A stretch of DNA of 64,000 nt from Bacteroidales bacterium (GCA_029098505.1 JAQXOE010000002.1:1-64000); one strand, 5' to 3'; counted from the first letter of the stretch, positions 9,686 to 19,082 are shown. Numbers and translations: made by a program. The notes: generated from the sequence alone by a model not told the origin.

Positions 9686-11113
9686 ATGGAAAATCCGAAC
9701 AGACATATTGACATATGGAACGACTGCCTGCACATCATTGAGCAGTTGGTCGAGCCACAGAAATATGCGACTTGGTTCAAACCGATCAAGCCGGTGTCCA
9801 TGGAGGATTCCACCCTCACCGTAGAAGTCCCTACCGATTTCTTCAGGGAGTATCTCGAGGGAGCCTTCCTTGATATTATCAAGAAGACATTGCGAAGGGT
9901 AATTGGAGCTGATGCACGCCTTATCTACCGAGTACGACCGGTAAAGTCGCAGCAGCCTATGCAGTATCCTGCATCGAACAGCCTTGAGCCTTCTAACAGG
10001 CCTGTTTCCATCAATACCTACAACCCTTCCGGAAATCCGAGTCCCTTCGTTTATCCCGGCCTGCAAAAGCTTAACATCAAGCCAAGGCTAAATCCTGTCT
10101 ATTGTTTCGAAAACCTGATTGAGGGTGAATGCAACAAGATGGGCATTACCGCCGGACTGAACATTTCATCCGCACCGGGAAACACACCGTTCAACCCGCT
10201 TTTCCTTTTCGCCAGCTCAGGCCTTGGAAAGACTCATATCGCCCAGGCCATAGGTCTTGCCATCAAGGAGAAGTTCCCGGAGAAGGTAGTCTTGTATGTG
10301 ACAGGAAACGAGTTCAAGACCCAATATATGGATGCAGTCAATGTGAAGAACAAACTCACAGATTTCCTTGCATTCTATATGAAGATTGAGGTCCTGATTG
10401 TGGACGATATCCAGGATTTGATCGGTCAGGGGTCCCAGAACGCTTTCTTCAATGTCTTCAACCATCTGCACCAGTCGGGAAAGCAGCTCATCTTCACTTC
10501 CGACCGTGCTCCCGTTGACCTGCAGAATTTTGAAGAGAGACTTCTTTCCAGATTCAAGTGGGGTCTGTCCGTGGAACTGAAGCGCCCTGATTATCAGACT
10601 AGGCTTGCTATGCTTAAGAGCAGGAGTTTCCGCGAGGGAGTATCCATTGACGATGCCGTGCTTGAGTACCTTGCCACACGCATCAAGTCTAATTTCAGGG
10701 AACTGGAGGGTGCCCTTATCTCTTTGATTGCTCACGCCACCTTGACCAGACAGGAAGTCACTGTCGAGTTGGCTCAGAATATTACAGACAAGATAGTGGG
10801 AGAAGAAAAGTCTGACCTTACCATTGACAAGGTCCAGTCGGTAGTCTGCGAGTACTTCAATATTACCCGTGAAGCGTTGCTGTCCAAGACGCGCAAGCGT
10901 CAGATAGTGCAGGCACGCCAGATCGCGATGTACATCAGCCGCAACCATATCGAAAACTGTTCGCTGTCCACTATCGGAATGGAATTGGGAGGAAAGGATC
11001 ACGCTACAGTGCTCCACGCATGCACGACGGTTTCGGATTTGATGTCAACTGACAGAACATTCAAGCAATACATCACCGATATCGAAAAAATGCTGGTACC
11101 TGTAGTGAAATAA
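9686..11113 (+). CDS. dnaA: Chromosomal replication initiator DnaA
   Basis: DnaA binds the origin as ATP-filaments and melts DNA to start replication. The 475-aa chain has the N-terminal DnaB-interaction domain (IWNDCLHIIEQLVEPQKYATWF), a short linker with proline and asparagine runs (about 88-125), the AAA+ domain with Walker A SSGLGKTH at 177-184 and Walker B VLIVDDIQDL near 235, and the DNA-binding domain ending in the signature GGKDHATVLHAC near 435. The usual first Gly of the GGVGLGKT loop is replaced here (ASSGLGKT). Its neighbours are an amidase and pepD, not dnaN, and I could not find a cluster of TTATCCACA boxes next to it. The gene therefore does not by itself mark the origin. Confidence 0.98.
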   Translation: MENPNRHIDIWNDCLHIIEQLVEPQKYATWFKPIKPVSMEDSTLTVEVPTDFFREYLEGAFLDIIKKTLRRVIGADARLIYRVRPVKSQQPMQYPASNSLEPSNRPVSINTYNPSGNPSPFVYPGLQKLNIKPRLNPVYCFENLIEGECNKMGITAGLNISSAPGNTPFNPLFLFASSGLGKTHIAQAIGLAIKEKFPEKVVLYVTGNEFKTQYMDAVNVKNKLTDFLAFYMKIEVLIVDDIQDLIGQGSQNAFFNVFNHLHQSGKQLIFTSDRAPVDLQNFEERLLSRFKWGLSVELKRPDYQTRLAMLKSRSFREGVSIDDAVLEYLATRIKSNFRELEGALISLIAHATLTRQEVTVELAQNITDKIVGEEKSDLTIDKVQSVVCEYFNITREALLSKTRKRQIVQARQIAMYISRNHIENCSLSTIGMELGGKDHATVLHACTTVSDLMSTDRTFKQYITDIEKMLVPVVK

Positions 11114-11123
11114 TACAGGTACT

Positions 11124-12551
11124 ATGTCATACTCATCTAAAGTTCTCGATTATTTCAAGAAAATCACTGAGATTCCAAGGGAATCCGGCCACGAAGGTCC
11201 AATGACCGCTTATCTTCGGGCTTTCGCTGCAGAGCACAATCTTGCCTGCAGGACAGATGCTATCGGCAATGTGGTCATCACCCGCGAAGCTTCAAAGGGC
11301 AAGGAGGATGTTCCTGTCCTCGTTCTGCAGAGCCATCAGGATATGGTCTGTGAAAAAAACGCCGGCATTCAGCACGACTTTGCCAAAGACCCAATCAAAT
11401 ATGTCATCGAGGACGGATGGATGATTGCCAAGGATACAACACTAGGCGCTGACGACGGCATAGGCATTGCCGCATCCCTCGCTTTGCTCGAGAGCGATTT
11501 GGAGATGGGCCGCATCGAATGCGTATTCACGATTTCCGAAGAGACGGGTATGGATGGCGCTACCGTGATGGAGCCCGGTTTCTTCAGCGGCAAAACCCTC
11601 ATCAACCTTGATTCCGAAGAGGAAGGGGAGTTCTGCATCGGTTGCGCCGGAGGTCTCAATACCATCATTGAATTCGACTACTCCACCGAGCTCATACACA
11701 AGGGTTGGGACCGCATACGTATAAAAATTGGAGGCGCGATGGGAGGCCACAGTGGCGAAGACATCAACAAGGAGAGAGCCAATACCGTTCAGCAGATGGG
11801 CCGTTTCCTCTATGAAGAGCTTTCATATGGACTTCAGCTTCAGCTTTTTAAGGGAGGCAATAAGTCCAATGCCATCGCCAGGGAATGCGAGGCGATAATC
11901 GCAGTTCCGGATGAGAAAGCCACTATCGCCAGACTCCAGAATTTCGGGAAGGACCTCAGAATCGAGTTTGCAAGCAGCGACCCTGACATCTATGTAAGCA
12001 GTTCTCCTGTATTCGTGAATGAGAAGATGATCGACCAGAATACCGCTGAAAGATTCATTCGTGCAATACACGCCTGCCCTCACGGAGTTCAGTCAATGAG
12101 CCAGGACATCAAGGGACTGGTCGAGACTTCCACCAATCTCGCAGCCGTCAGAATGAACGAGTTCGGCAAGATCAGAATCATCACCTCACAGAGAAGTTCA
12201 GTAAACTCAAGAAAGAAGATGATCGCTTCGAAGATCAGAGCCAATTTTGAAGCGGCAGGAGCAAGGGTGGAGCACAAGCTTGAATATCCTGGATGGAGGC
12301 CCGATGTCAATTCGCACATACTCGCCGAGTGCGTAGAATCGTACAAGAGACTCTTTGGCAAGGAGCCTATAGTCAAGGCTATACACGCAGGACTCGAGTG
12401 CGGACTCCTCCTCGAGAAGTTCCCGGGAATGGATATGATTTCCTTCGGTCCGACCCTGCTCGGAGTTCACGCGCCAGGAGAAAGAATGGAATTGGCATCA
12501 CTCGACAAATTCACTGATTTGCTGGTAGATGTAGTATGTAATTTCAAGTAA
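11124..12551 (+). CDS. pepD: Aminoacyl-histidine dipeptidase PepD (family M20C)
   Basis: This cytosolic di-zinc peptidase hydrolyses Xaa-His dipeptides such as carnosine and other short peptides. Zinc-binding and catalytic motifs of M20 are visible: VLQSHQDMV with the first His/Asp pair, LGADDGIGIA with the bridging Asp, and TISEETGMDGA with the catalytic Glu pair. The lid domain (about residues 190-370) includes GGAMGGHSGEDI. The C-terminal part holds IHAGLECGLLLEKFPGMD and SFGPTLLGVHAPGERM, with the last His ligand. At 475 aa it is the normal PepD length. It begins 10 bp after dnaA and is probably co-transcribed with it and with rpe. Confidence 0.95.
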   Translation: MSYSSKVLDYFKKITEIPRESGHEGPMTAYLRAFAAEHNLACRTDAIGNVVITREASKGKEDVPVLVLQSHQDMVCEKNAGIQHDFAKDPIKYVIEDGWMIAKDTTLGADDGIGIAASLALLESDLEMGRIECVFTISEETGMDGATVMEPGFFSGKTLINLDSEEEGEFCIGCAGGLNTIIEFDYSTELIHKGWDRIRIKIGGAMGGHSGEDINKERANTVQQMGRFLYEELSYGLQLQLFKGGNKSNAIARECEAIIAVPDEKATIARLQNFGKDLRIEFASSDPDIYVSSSPVFVNEKMIDQNTAERFIRAIHACPHGVQSMSQDIKGLVETSTNLAAVRMNEFGKIRIITSQRSSVNSRKKMIASKIRANFEAAGARVEHKLEYPGWRPDVNSHILAECVESYKRLFGKEPIVKAIHAGLECGLLLEKFPGMDMISFGPTLLGVHAPGERMELASLDKFTDLLVDVVCNFK

Positions 12552-12564
12552 AGCTTAAAGAAAT

Positions 12565-13221
12565 ATGAGACTAATTGCCCCATCAGTTCTTTCTGCAGAT
12601 TTCCTTCATCTTGAGCAGGATATCCTTATGCTCAACGAGCACGCAGACCTTATTCATCTCGATGTGATGGACGGTAGTCTCGTACCCAATATCTCATTCG
12701 GTTTTTCGGTCATTGCACCAATAGGAAAAATCGCAAGCATTCCTATGGACGCACATTTGATGATAGTCAATCCGGACAAGTATTTCGGGACCTGTGCCGA
12801 TTGCGGAGTTGATATGGTATCATTCCATCTCGAAGCGGCAAGACTTGCTGGCAAGAAGCCTTCCGAGTGGGTAGAACAAATTCACTCGCTTGGAATGAAA
12901 GCCGGAATTGCAATAAATCCTGATATTCCGGTGGAGGAACTCTTCCCTTATCTTAAAGAGTTGGATTATGTGCTGATAATGACGGTCTTTGCCGGTTTCG
13001 GCGGGCAGAAGTTCATTGAGGAGAGCTACTCAAGGATTGAAAGCGTTCGGAAGGAGATTGACAGGCAGAAAGCCAAGTGTCTGATTCAGATTGACGGAGG
13101 CGCTACAAAGGCCAATGCTTCGGCGATTTTCGCCGCAGGAGCAGACATTATGGTGGCCGGGAGTGCCGTTTTCAAGGACGCTGATCCTGCAGGCACTATT
13201 CGGGCTTTGCGTCAAGCCTGA
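12565..13221 (+). CDS. rpe: Ribulose-phosphate 3-epimerase
   Basis: Rpe interconverts D-ribulose 5-phosphate and D-xylulose 5-phosphate in the pentose phosphate pathway. It is a 218-aa TIM barrel with the family features: IAPSVLSADFLHL at the N-terminus, HLDVMDGSLVPNISFG with metal-binding His and Asp, DAHLMIVNPDKY, the loop MTVFAGFGGQKF (most relatives have M-x-V-x-P-G-F-x-G-Q), and the phosphate-binding end IQIDGGATKANASAIFAAGADIMVAGSAVF. The Ala in VFAGFGG where most relatives have Pro is a small oddity. Its last 26 bp overlap the 3' end of birA on the other strand, and a terminator-like hairpin follows 28 nt after the stop. Confidence 0.96.
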   Translation: MRLIAPSVLSADFLHLEQDILMLNEHADLIHLDVMDGSLVPNISFGFSVIAPIGKIASIPMDAHLMIVNPDKYFGTCADCGVDMVSFHLEAARLAGKKPSEWVEQIHSLGMKAGIAINPDIPVEELFPYLKELDYVLIMTVFAGFGGQKFIEESYSRIESVRKEIDRQKAKCLIQIDGGATKANASAIFAAGADIMVAGSAVFKDADPAGTIRALRQA

Positions 13222-13825
13222 ACATATATTGATTGAAAATGTCATCAAGATACCGCCGTCCTTCGGCGGTATTTGTTTTCAATGCACATTCTGCCATATA
13301 CGCACAGAAAAGCTCGAGTTCTTCCCTGGTCGAATAGTCGCGTCCCGTGAGCAGCTTGACCGAAGTAGGATTGGGCAGGTCTGCAGGAAACTCAGTCTGG
13401 TTGATGTTCAGTCCTATGCCCACGATGCTGGCACTGACCTGAGATTTGTCAAGGATATTCTCAATCAGCATCCCGCATATTTTCCTGTCACCTACATATA
13501 TGTCATTCGGCCACTTTATTCGTGCCTCAATGCCTTTGTCTGCCAGATACAGGCGGAGGGCAAGGGTCGTCACTTCAGTAATCAGGAGCGACTCCTTCAC
13601 GTCAAGAGGCTGGAGCTGGGAGTCACCACCGAATTTCAAGGCCACGGTGAAAGTCAGGTTTTCTCCACTGCGGCTATGCCACTTGTGATCCCCCTGTCCA
13701 CGACCTTTTGTCTGGTACTCTGCCGCGATGACTGACAAATTGTCAAGCTCCGAAATATGCATTCTAACCTCGTCATTGGTCGATTCCACTACATCAAACC
13801 ACCTAATTTTCGACTTGATTTCCAT
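13196..13825 (-). CDS. birA: Biotin-[acetyl-CoA-carboxylase] ligase, without regulatory domain
   Basis: BirA makes biotinyl-AMP and attaches biotin to the lysine of biotin carboxyl carrier proteins. The ORF track opens at a GTG (13891), which would precede the predicted transcription start. The ATG at 13825 (MEIKSKIRWFDVVESTND) is preferred; the ATG at 13834 is possible. This gives 209 aa. The ligase motifs are present: TKGRGQGDHKWHS for biotinyl-AMP binding (the usual GRGRxGR is GRGQGDH here), KWPNDIYVGDRKICGMLIE, and VGIGLNINQTEFP. No N-terminal helix-turn-helix is present, so this is a monofunctional class I enzyme that should not repress biotin genes. It converges on rpe with a 26-bp overlap and is divergent from rsfS. 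Confidence 0.93.
   Translation of the reverse strand: MEIKSKIRWFDVVESTNDEVRMHISELDNLSVIAAEYQTKGRGQGDHKWHSRSGENLTFTVALKFGGDSQLQPLDVKESLLITEVTTLALRLYLADKGIEARIKWPNDIYVGDRKICGMLIENILDKSQVSASIVGIGLNINQTEFPADLPNPTSVKLLTGRDYSTREELELFCAYMAECALKTNTAEGRRYLDDIFNQYMFRLDAKPE
13250..13279 (+). terminator. Intrinsic terminator of the dnaA-pepD-rpe run, inside birA
   Basis: ATACCGCCG (13250-13258), loop TCCTT, CGGCGGTAT (13264-13272), then TTGTTTT. A 9-bp GC-rich stem with a T-rich tail on the plus strand 28 nt after the rpe stop is a good intrinsic terminator. It lies entirely within the antisense of birA's coding sequence, so the stem also encodes part of BirA's C-terminus. Confidence 0.75.
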
Positions 13826-13842
13826 TGGTCCCATTTTTGTGT

Positions 13843-13862
13843 TATCTTTGGCTGCAAATTTA
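13843..13862. promoter_or_regulatory. Back-to-back -7 elements for rsfS (+) and birA (-)
   Basis: On the plus strand TATCTTTG (13843-13850) fits TAnnTTTG and would start RNA near 13857, about 23 nt before the rsfS ATG. On the minus strand TAAATTTG (complement of 13855-13862) would start RNA near 13848, 14-23 nt before birA. The two elements are 4 bp apart, so only one polymerase could occupy the site at a time. No clear -33 boxes were found. Confidence 0.5.
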
Positions 13863-13879
13863 TAAATTTTCCACAATAT

Positions 13880-14275
13880 ATGATTACACACGATCTTCGC
13901 GTCATTGCGGATGCCATCCAGGATAAGAAAGGACAGAACGTAGTGTCACTTGATTTAAGACCTATAGGATCAGCCATAGCTGACTATTTCGTTATCTGTA
14001 ACGGAGACTCCACCACGAACGTAGCGGCAGTAGCTGACAATATCATAAAGGTTTGCAATGAGGAATTGGGAATGAAACCGGTCAGGACCCAGGGTATGGA
14101 GAATGATTTCTGGATCATTATCGACTACGGCCACATAGTGGTTCACGTTTTCCTCACCCAGTACAGGGAATTCTACCGTCTGGAAGACCTGTGGGCTGAC
14201 GCTCCGAAAAAGACATACAAAGAAAGGAGAAAGCCTGTCAAGAAGGCAGTTCCTTCAGAAACAGAAGAAAACTAA
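13880..14275 (+). CDS. rsfS: Ribosome silencing factor RsfS (RsfS/YbeB/iojap)
   Basis: RsfS binds ribosomal protein uL14 and blocks joining of the 30S and 50S subunits when nutrients are low. The ORF track begins upstream (13757), inside birA's antisense. The ATG at 13880 gives the expected 131 aa and lies just after a predicted promoter. Family features are VIADAIQDKKGQNVVSLDLR at the start, the core IADYFVICNGDSTTNVAAVADNI, and WIIIDYGHIVVHVFLTQYREFYRLEDLW. The C-terminal tail is Lys-rich (KERRKPVKKAV). The stop is 11 bp before ftsH, so the two are probably in one operon, a common pairing in Bacteroidota. Confidence 0.96.
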   Translation: MITHDLRVIADAIQDKKGQNVVSLDLRPIGSAIADYFVICNGDSTTNVAAVADNIIKVCNEELGMKPVRTQGMENDFWIIIDYGHIVVHVFLTQYREFYRLEDLWADAPKKTYKERRKPVKKAVPSETEEN

Positions 14276-14286
14276 GAGAATAACAA

Positions 14287-16251
14287 ATGGCAGAAAACAA
14301 TAATAATCAGAAACCTGACAAGAATATAAAGAAAATCAAGGTCAGGTTGAATCTTTCCTGGCTCTATCTCCTCCTGCTCGTAGGTATAGGCTGGATGCTT
14401 TTCAGTCAGAGCAGCCCTGCTCCAGCCAAGGTTGAATGGGCAGAGGTTCAGAGTATGATACTCAGCGGTGATGTTAAGGAGATTCATTTCGTGAGAAATG
14501 ACTTCAAGGGTACCATCACTATGAAACCTGACAGATTGGCGGCATATTCCGAGAAGTTTGTGGGTGGCGCAGTACCTACAAAGTCGCCTCATTTCACCTT
14601 CCTCGTTTCAGGCAAGTTCGATGCTGAAAAAGAATTCGGTGAACTCAATGCCCAGCTTCCAGAGTCCGATCAGGTCAAAATCATAATGGAGAACAATGCC
14701 AAGACCTGGACTGGCATACTCGAATGGATCATATTCCCGCTGCTCCTCATTCTGATGTGGGTCTGGATGTTCCGTGGAATGAGCAAGAATATGGGAGGCG
14801 GTGGTGCCGGAGGCAATGGCATCTTCAACGTGGGCAAGTCTACAGGCAAACTCGCGGACAAGAACGAGATGAAGGTCACTTTCAAGGACGTTGCAGGTCT
14901 TTACGGTGCGAAAGAAGAAGTTATGGAAATCGTTGATTTCCTTAAGAATCCGAAGAAATACACTGCACTCGGAGGCAAGATTCCGAAGGGAGCACTCCTT
15001 GTTGGTCCTCCGGGTACGGGTAAGACACTTCTTGCCAAGGCTGTTGCTGGTGAAGCGAATGTTCCTTTCTTCTCCATTTCCGGTTCAGATTTCGTGGAGA
15101 TGTTCGTAGGTGTAGGTGCTTCCCGCGTCCGCGACCTCTTCAAGCAGGCCAAGGAAAAGGCGCCTTGCATCGTGTTTATAGATGAAATCGATGCAGTAGG
15201 TCGTGCCAGAGGCAAGAACGTAGGATTTTCATCCAATGATGAGCGTGAAAATACTCTTAATCAGCTCCTTACAGAAATGGATGGTTTCGGTAGCGATACA
15301 GGTGTGATAGTGCTTGCCGCCACCAACAGGGCTGACATTCTCGATAAGGCTTTGCTTAGAGCCGGCCGTTTCGACAGACAGATTCACGTCGAACTTCCAG
15401 AGCTCAAGGAGAGGATGGAGATTTTCAAGGTTCATATGAAGGGACTGAAGCTGGTGGACGATTTCGATGTGGAATTTATGGCCAAGCATACACCTGGCTT
15501 CAGCGGTGCCGATATTGCCAATGTCTGCAATGAAGCGGCACTTACCGCAGCCCGCAAGAACAAGGAAAGAATTGACCAGCAGGATTTCCTCGATGCTGTC
15601 GACAGGATAGTCGGTGGTCTTGAGCGCAAGAGTTCAATCATCACTCCGGAGGAGAAGAGGTCGATTGCCCACCACGAGGCGGGTCACGCAGTTACCAGCT
15701 GGCTCCTTCCTTACGGACAGCCTCTCTTCAAGGTTACTCTTATCCCGCGCGGACAGGCTCTTGGAGCTGCCTGGTACCTGCCCGAGGAGCACAAGCTTTG
15801 GATGAAGTCCCAGATGCTGGATGAAATGTGCTCGCTCATCGGAGGCCGTGTAGCTGAGGAAATCGTTAACGGAGAGCCTTCTACCGGTGCACAGAACGAT
15901 TTGGAAAGACTGACACAGATGGCATACGGAATGGTTCAGTACTACGGTATGAGCGACAAAGTTGGCAATCTTTCTTTCTATGATTCTACCGGTTCACGAG
16001 GTTATGACTTGACCAAACCTTACAGTGAAAAGACCGCAGAACTTATGGACGAAGAAGTCAAGAGGCTTGTACAGGAGATTCACGACCGTACATATGCACT
16101 TTTGACAGAGCATAAGGAAGGTTTCTTGCAAGTTGCCGCACTTCTTTTGGAAAAAGAGGTTATATTTGCAGAAGATGTTGAAAGGATACTGGGACCGAAA
16201 GTCACACGCTCATCGGTCCAGCTTCCTTCAGAAGAGAAGACTGAACAATGA
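14287..16251 (+). CDS. ftsH: ATP-dependent zinc metalloprotease FtsH
   Basis: FtsH is a membrane-anchored hexameric AAA+ protease that degrades damaged membrane proteins and regulatory proteins. Of 654 aa, there are two N-terminal membrane segments (about 20-38 [16 protein letters not shown] and about 143-163 [20 protein letters not shown]) around a periplasmic domain. The AAA+ module has Walker A GPPGTGKT near 240, Walker [14 protein letters not shown] and the second region of homology [21 protein letters not shown]. The zinc site HEAGH sits at 463-467. All catalytic residues look intact. Its stop overlaps the cdsA start (ATGA), so translation of the two is coupled. Confidence 0.98.
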   Translation: MAENNNNQKPDKNIKKIKVRLNLSWLYLLLLVGIGWMLFSQSSPAPAKVEWAEVQSMILSGDVKEIHFVRNDFKGTITMKPDRLAAYSEKFVGGAVPTKSPHFTFLVSGKFDAEKEFGELNAQLPESDQVKIIMENNAKTWTGILEWIIFPLLLILMWVWMFRGMSKNMGGGGAGGNGIFNVGKSTGKLADKNEMKVTFKDVAGLYGAKEEVMEIVDFLKNPKKYTALGGKIPKGALLVGPPGTGKTLLAKAVAGEANVPFFSISGSDFVEMFVGVGASRVRDLFKQAKEKAPCIVFIDEIDAVGRARGKNVGFSSNDERENTLNQLLTEMDGFGSDTGVIVLAATNRADILDKALLRAGRFDRQIHVELPELKERMEIFKVHMKGLKLVDDFDVEFMAKHTPGFSGADIANVCNEAALTAARKNKERIDQQDFLDAVDRIVGGLERKSSIITPEEKRSIAHHEAGHAVTSWLLPYGQPLFKVTLIPRGQALGAAWYLPEEHKLWMKSQMLDEMCSLIGGRVAEEIVNGEPSTGAQNDLERLTQMAYGMVQYYGMSDKVGNLSFYDSTGSRGYDLTKPYSEKTAELMDEEVKRLVQEIHDRTYALLTEHKEGFLQVAALLLEKEVIFAEDVERILGPKVTRSSVQLPSEEKTEQ

Positions 16252-17075
16252 ACAACTTTGCGCTAAGAACGCTTTCCGGGATAGCTTTTCTACTGATAAT
16301 GTTAGCAGGCCTGCTTGTGAACAAGTTTTTGTTCGCAGGCCTTGTTGTTTTGGTATTGAGCCTGATGCTTGCGGAGTTCTACAAGATGACGATGGGGGAC
16401 AGGTATATCTTCTCCAGGACTCTTGCGATACTTGCGAGCATCATTCTCTTTTCGCTTGAATTTGTGGCCTGCGCCTATGAAGTGAATCCGAAGATTGTGT
16501 CCATCGCGATGCTGCCTATACTCATCGTGATGATCAATTCCCTTTATGTCAAAGACAAGAGCGACTTCGGGCTTTTCTCCAACATCTATGCTGGTCTCTT
16601 TTTCATTTCGATTCCTTTGGCACTGTTGAACCTTATTGCCTTCAATGACGGTGTTTTCAACGGGAAACTCATACTCTGCTTCTTCGTCATCATCTGGAGT
16701 TCCGATGTCGGTGCCTTCACCATTGGCAGCCTCTTCGGCCAGAAACACGGAAAGAAGCTTTTCCCTTCCGTTTCCCCTAAGAAGTCCTGGATCGGAATGT
16801 GGGGAGGAATGGCATTTGCCATAATTGCCGCTGTACTGATGAATCTCCTTGGAGTTATGGAGTATCCGATTTGGCATTGCATCGCATTGACTGTCTTGAT
16901 GGTCATCGCCGGAGTTTACGGAGACCTTTTCGAGTCTCAATGGAAACGTCATTATGACATCAAGGATTCAGGCACCATTATGCCGGGACACGGCGGAATG
17001 TTGGACCGTTTCGACAGCGCGCTTTTCGCCATCCCTGTCGGAGCCGTTTATTTATCACTATTCAACCTACTGTAA
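16248..17075 (+). CDS. cdsA: Phosphatidate cytidylyltransferase
   Basis: CdsA converts phosphatidic acid and CTP to CDP-diacylglycerol, the branch point of bacterial phospholipids, in the inner membrane. The 275-aa chain is almost wholly hydrophobic with about seven or eight membrane segments. The C-terminal family signature SQWKRHYDIKDSGTIMPGHGGMLDRFDS is intact apart from the line-up of its first residue, as is the upstream SSDVGAFTIGSLFGQKHGKK...SPKKSWIG segment. The start codon overlaps the ftsH stop by 4 nt, and the stop is 3 bp before psd. Together with psd it forms the phosphatidylethanolamine arm; the intervening enzyme, phosphatidylserine synthase, is not in this window. Confidence 0.96.
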   Translation: MNNFALRTLSGIAFLLIMLAGLLVNKFLFAGLVVLVLSLMLAEFYKMTMGDRYIFSRTLAILASIILFSLEFVACAYEVNPKIVSIAMLPILIVMINSLYVKDKSDFGLFSNIYAGLFFISIPLALLNLIAFNDGVFNGKLILCFFVIIWSSDVGAFTIGSLFGQKHGKKLFPSVSPKKSWIGMWGGMAFAIIAAVLMNLLGVMEYPIWHCIALTVLMVIAGVYGDLFESQWKRHYDIKDSGTIMPGHGGMLDRFDSALFAIPVGAVYLSLFNLL

Positions 17076-17078
17076 CAT

Positions 17079-17732
17079 ATGCATATTGACAAAAACAGCT
17101 ACGGAACACTGGCTTTAGTATATACGATAGGACTTGCAGTCCTCATTCCTCTTTTCATTTTCGGAACGCTCGCAGTATGGTCCGTGGCAGTAGCGGCATT
17201 GGTGATTGTTTTCTGTCTTTGGCAGACGGCTTTCTTCCGTGTACCTGTCCGAAACAGGCTCGGAGATGCCCACAAGGTCAGTTCCGTTGCAGACGGCAAG
17301 GTAGTTATTATAGACAAGGTATTTGAGTCTGAACACCTGAAAAAAGAATGCATTCAAGTGTCAGTATATATGGATTTCTTCGATGTTCACGCCAACTTCT
17401 GGCCCGTTGACGGAGAAGTGACCTACTACAAGTATCACCCTGGAAGACATGTCCTCGCATTCAAGCCTCTGGCTTCTGAAGAAAATGAACATGCTTGCAC
17501 AGGTATCAGAAACGCTGAGGGCAAGGAAATCTTCTTCAAGCAACTTGCAGGTACTTTTGCACGCAGAATCGTCTGCTACTCTGAACCAGGAATGCAAGTT
17601 AAGGCAGGGGAGCAATGCGGCATAATCAAGTTCGGAAGCCGCATCGATATGTTCCTGCCTCTCGACGCTCAGATCGATGTTGAGCTCGGGCAGGAGGTTC
17701 GCGCATGCGAGACCATCATTGCCCGTATTTAG
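17079..17732 (+). CDS. psd: Phosphatidylserine decarboxylase family protein
   Basis: Psd decarboxylates phosphatidylserine to phosphatidylethanolamine using a pyruvoyl group made by self-cleavage. The 217-aa protein is the short, class II-like form. Two N-terminal hydrophobic segments (about 11-47) are followed by FFRVPVRNRL, SVADGKVVIID, and VSVYMDFFDVHANFWPVDG with its His. The self-cleavage site is Gly-Ser within IIKFGSRIDMFLP near residue 186. Cleavage would give a small pyruvoyl subunit of about 30 residues. It is 3 bp downstream of cdsA and convergent with ispG, 9 bp away. Confidence 0.93.
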   Translation: MHIDKNSYGTLALVYTIGLAVLIPLFIFGTLAVWSVAVAALVIVFCLWQTAFFRVPVRNRLGDAHKVSSVADGKVVIIDKVFESEHLKKECIQVSVYMDFFDVHANFWPVDGEVTYYKYHPGRHVLAFKPLASEENEHACTGIRNAEGKEIFFKQLAGTFARRIVCYSEPGMQVKAGEQCGIIKFGSRIDMFLPLDAQIDVELGQEVRACETIIARI

Positions 17733-17741
17733 TTATCGCCA

Positions 17742-19082
17742 CTACTGTGTCTTCTCGATAAGTTCAAGCAGACGGTCAACAGCCTCGGTATCAGGTACGT
17801 GTCTAAGAACAGGCTCCTTGCCGTGATAGATGGAAACTTTGTGGTTTCCCTCTCCGACATAACCCCAATCCGCATCTGCCATTTCTCCAGGGCCATTGAC
17901 TATGCAGCCCATTACCGCTATTACCGTATTCTTCAGATGCGGGGTGCGCGACTTCACTTCTTCAAAGGCTTTCTGGAGGTCGTACATAGTTCTTCCGCAG
18001 CCTGGGCACGCTATGTATTCAGGCTTATAGAAACGCCTTCTTGAGGCCTGCATCAGTTCATCACTAAGATAGGCTCCGAATCCCGAGCTCTCAATATCAA
18101 CGGTTTCACCATTTTCCAAATATGTTCCTCTGAAACTTATTTCATCAAGTTCACGGTCCAGGAGCCTCTTGCCAAAGTCACAGGAAGCATCAAGTATAAG
18201 GCACTCGCGGGAAGGGGATTCATAGCTCGCAACGGCCTTCTTGCCCTCTATGGATATTGCCCTGAGGGAAGAAACGCTGAGATGGTCATACCTGTCTGCA
18301 ATGAAGCGGCCTACGGGGATTTCATTTACCGGATCCTCTGTCAATGACACCCTGATGGTATCACCTATACCCTCTGCGAGCAATGTGGAGATTCCAACAC
18401 AGGACTTGATACGGCCCGAATCGCCGTTTCCGGCTTCAGTCACACCGACGTGCATAGGAAAGATGCGGCCACTTTCCTTCATCATTGAATGCAGTTGTCT
18501 GTATGCATCGACCATCAAGACAGTATTGCTCGATTTGAGAGATACTACAACATTCTCGAAATTCTCTTCCACGCAGATGTCTATCCATTCCATGGCAGCT
18601 TTGGCCATAGCATAGGCGGAATTACCGTAAAGCTCTGTGATATAAGTTCCTAATGAGCCGTGGTTCAAGCCTATACGTATGGCTGTACCGTACTCCTTGC
18701 ATACCGATAGCAGTTTGCGGAACTGAGCTCTGGCCTGCTCGTGGTCCCTATGGAAATTGCCCGGATTGATACGGACCTTGTCAACGAAAGGAGCGACAGC
18801 GATAGCGGTTTCTGAGGAGAAATGGATATCTGCCACTATTGGTGTATCTATTCCGCTCTCTCGAAGTTTTTCCCTAATTGAACGAATATCATTGACCTCT
18901 TTAGGACCGGGAACAGTGATGCGGATGATGTCAGCTCCAGCCTCTGCCATCCTTTTGCACTGTGCTACGCTTCCCTCCACATCATATGTGTGCGTATTGC
19001 ACATAGTCTGTACTGCAATGGGCTTCTCATAGCCTATTGTCACCTTACCTATCTGTACCTGCATTTCCATTATATCGTTCAT
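17742..19082 (-). CDS. ispG: 4-hydroxy-3-methylbut-2-enyl-diphosphate synthase IspG, compact form
   Basis: IspG is the [4Fe-4S] enzyme that turns MEcPP into HMBPP in the non-mevalonate isoprenoid pathway. The TIM barrel occupies about residues 1-270 (VQTMCNTHTYDVEGSVAQ, VADIHFSSETAI, RINPGNF, IRIGLNHGSLG). The cluster domain holds CPGCGR near 357 and GCIVNGPGE near 392, giving the three Cys and Glu ligands. Many Bacteroidota and chlamydial IspG proteins carry a large extra middle domain and exceed 600 aa, while E. coli IspG has 372. This protein has 446, with only about 75 extra residues between barrel and cluster domain. The start lies inside the upstream barrel gene (38-bp overlap); ATGs at 19070 and 19064 are alternatives. 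Confidence 0.95.
   Translation of the reverse strand: MNDIMEMQVQIGKVTIGYEKPIAVQTMCNTHTYDVEGSVAQCKRMAEAGADIIRITVPGPKEVNDIRSIREKLRESGIDTPIVADIHFSSETAIAVAPFVDKVRINPGNFHRDHEQARAQFRKLLSVCKEYGTAIRIGLNHGSLGTYITELYGNSAYAMAKAAMEWIDICVEENFENVVVSLKSSNTVLMVDAYRQLHSMMKESGRIFPMHVGVTEAGNGDSGRIKSCVGISTLLAEGIGDTIRVSLTEDPVNEIPVGRFIADRYDHLSVSSLRAISIEGKKAVASYESPSRECLILDASCDFGKRLLDRELDEISFRGTYLENGETVDIESSGFGAYLSDELMQASRRRFYKPEYIACPGCGRTMYDLQKAFEEVKSRTPHLKNTVIAVMGCIVNGPGEMADADWGYVGEGNHKVSIYHGKEPVLRHVPDTEAVDRLLELIEKTQ

Noticed and set aside
13757-13879. Tracked upstream start of rsfS
   Set aside because: It would overlap birA's coding start and precede the promoter; the family's N-terminus starts at 13880.
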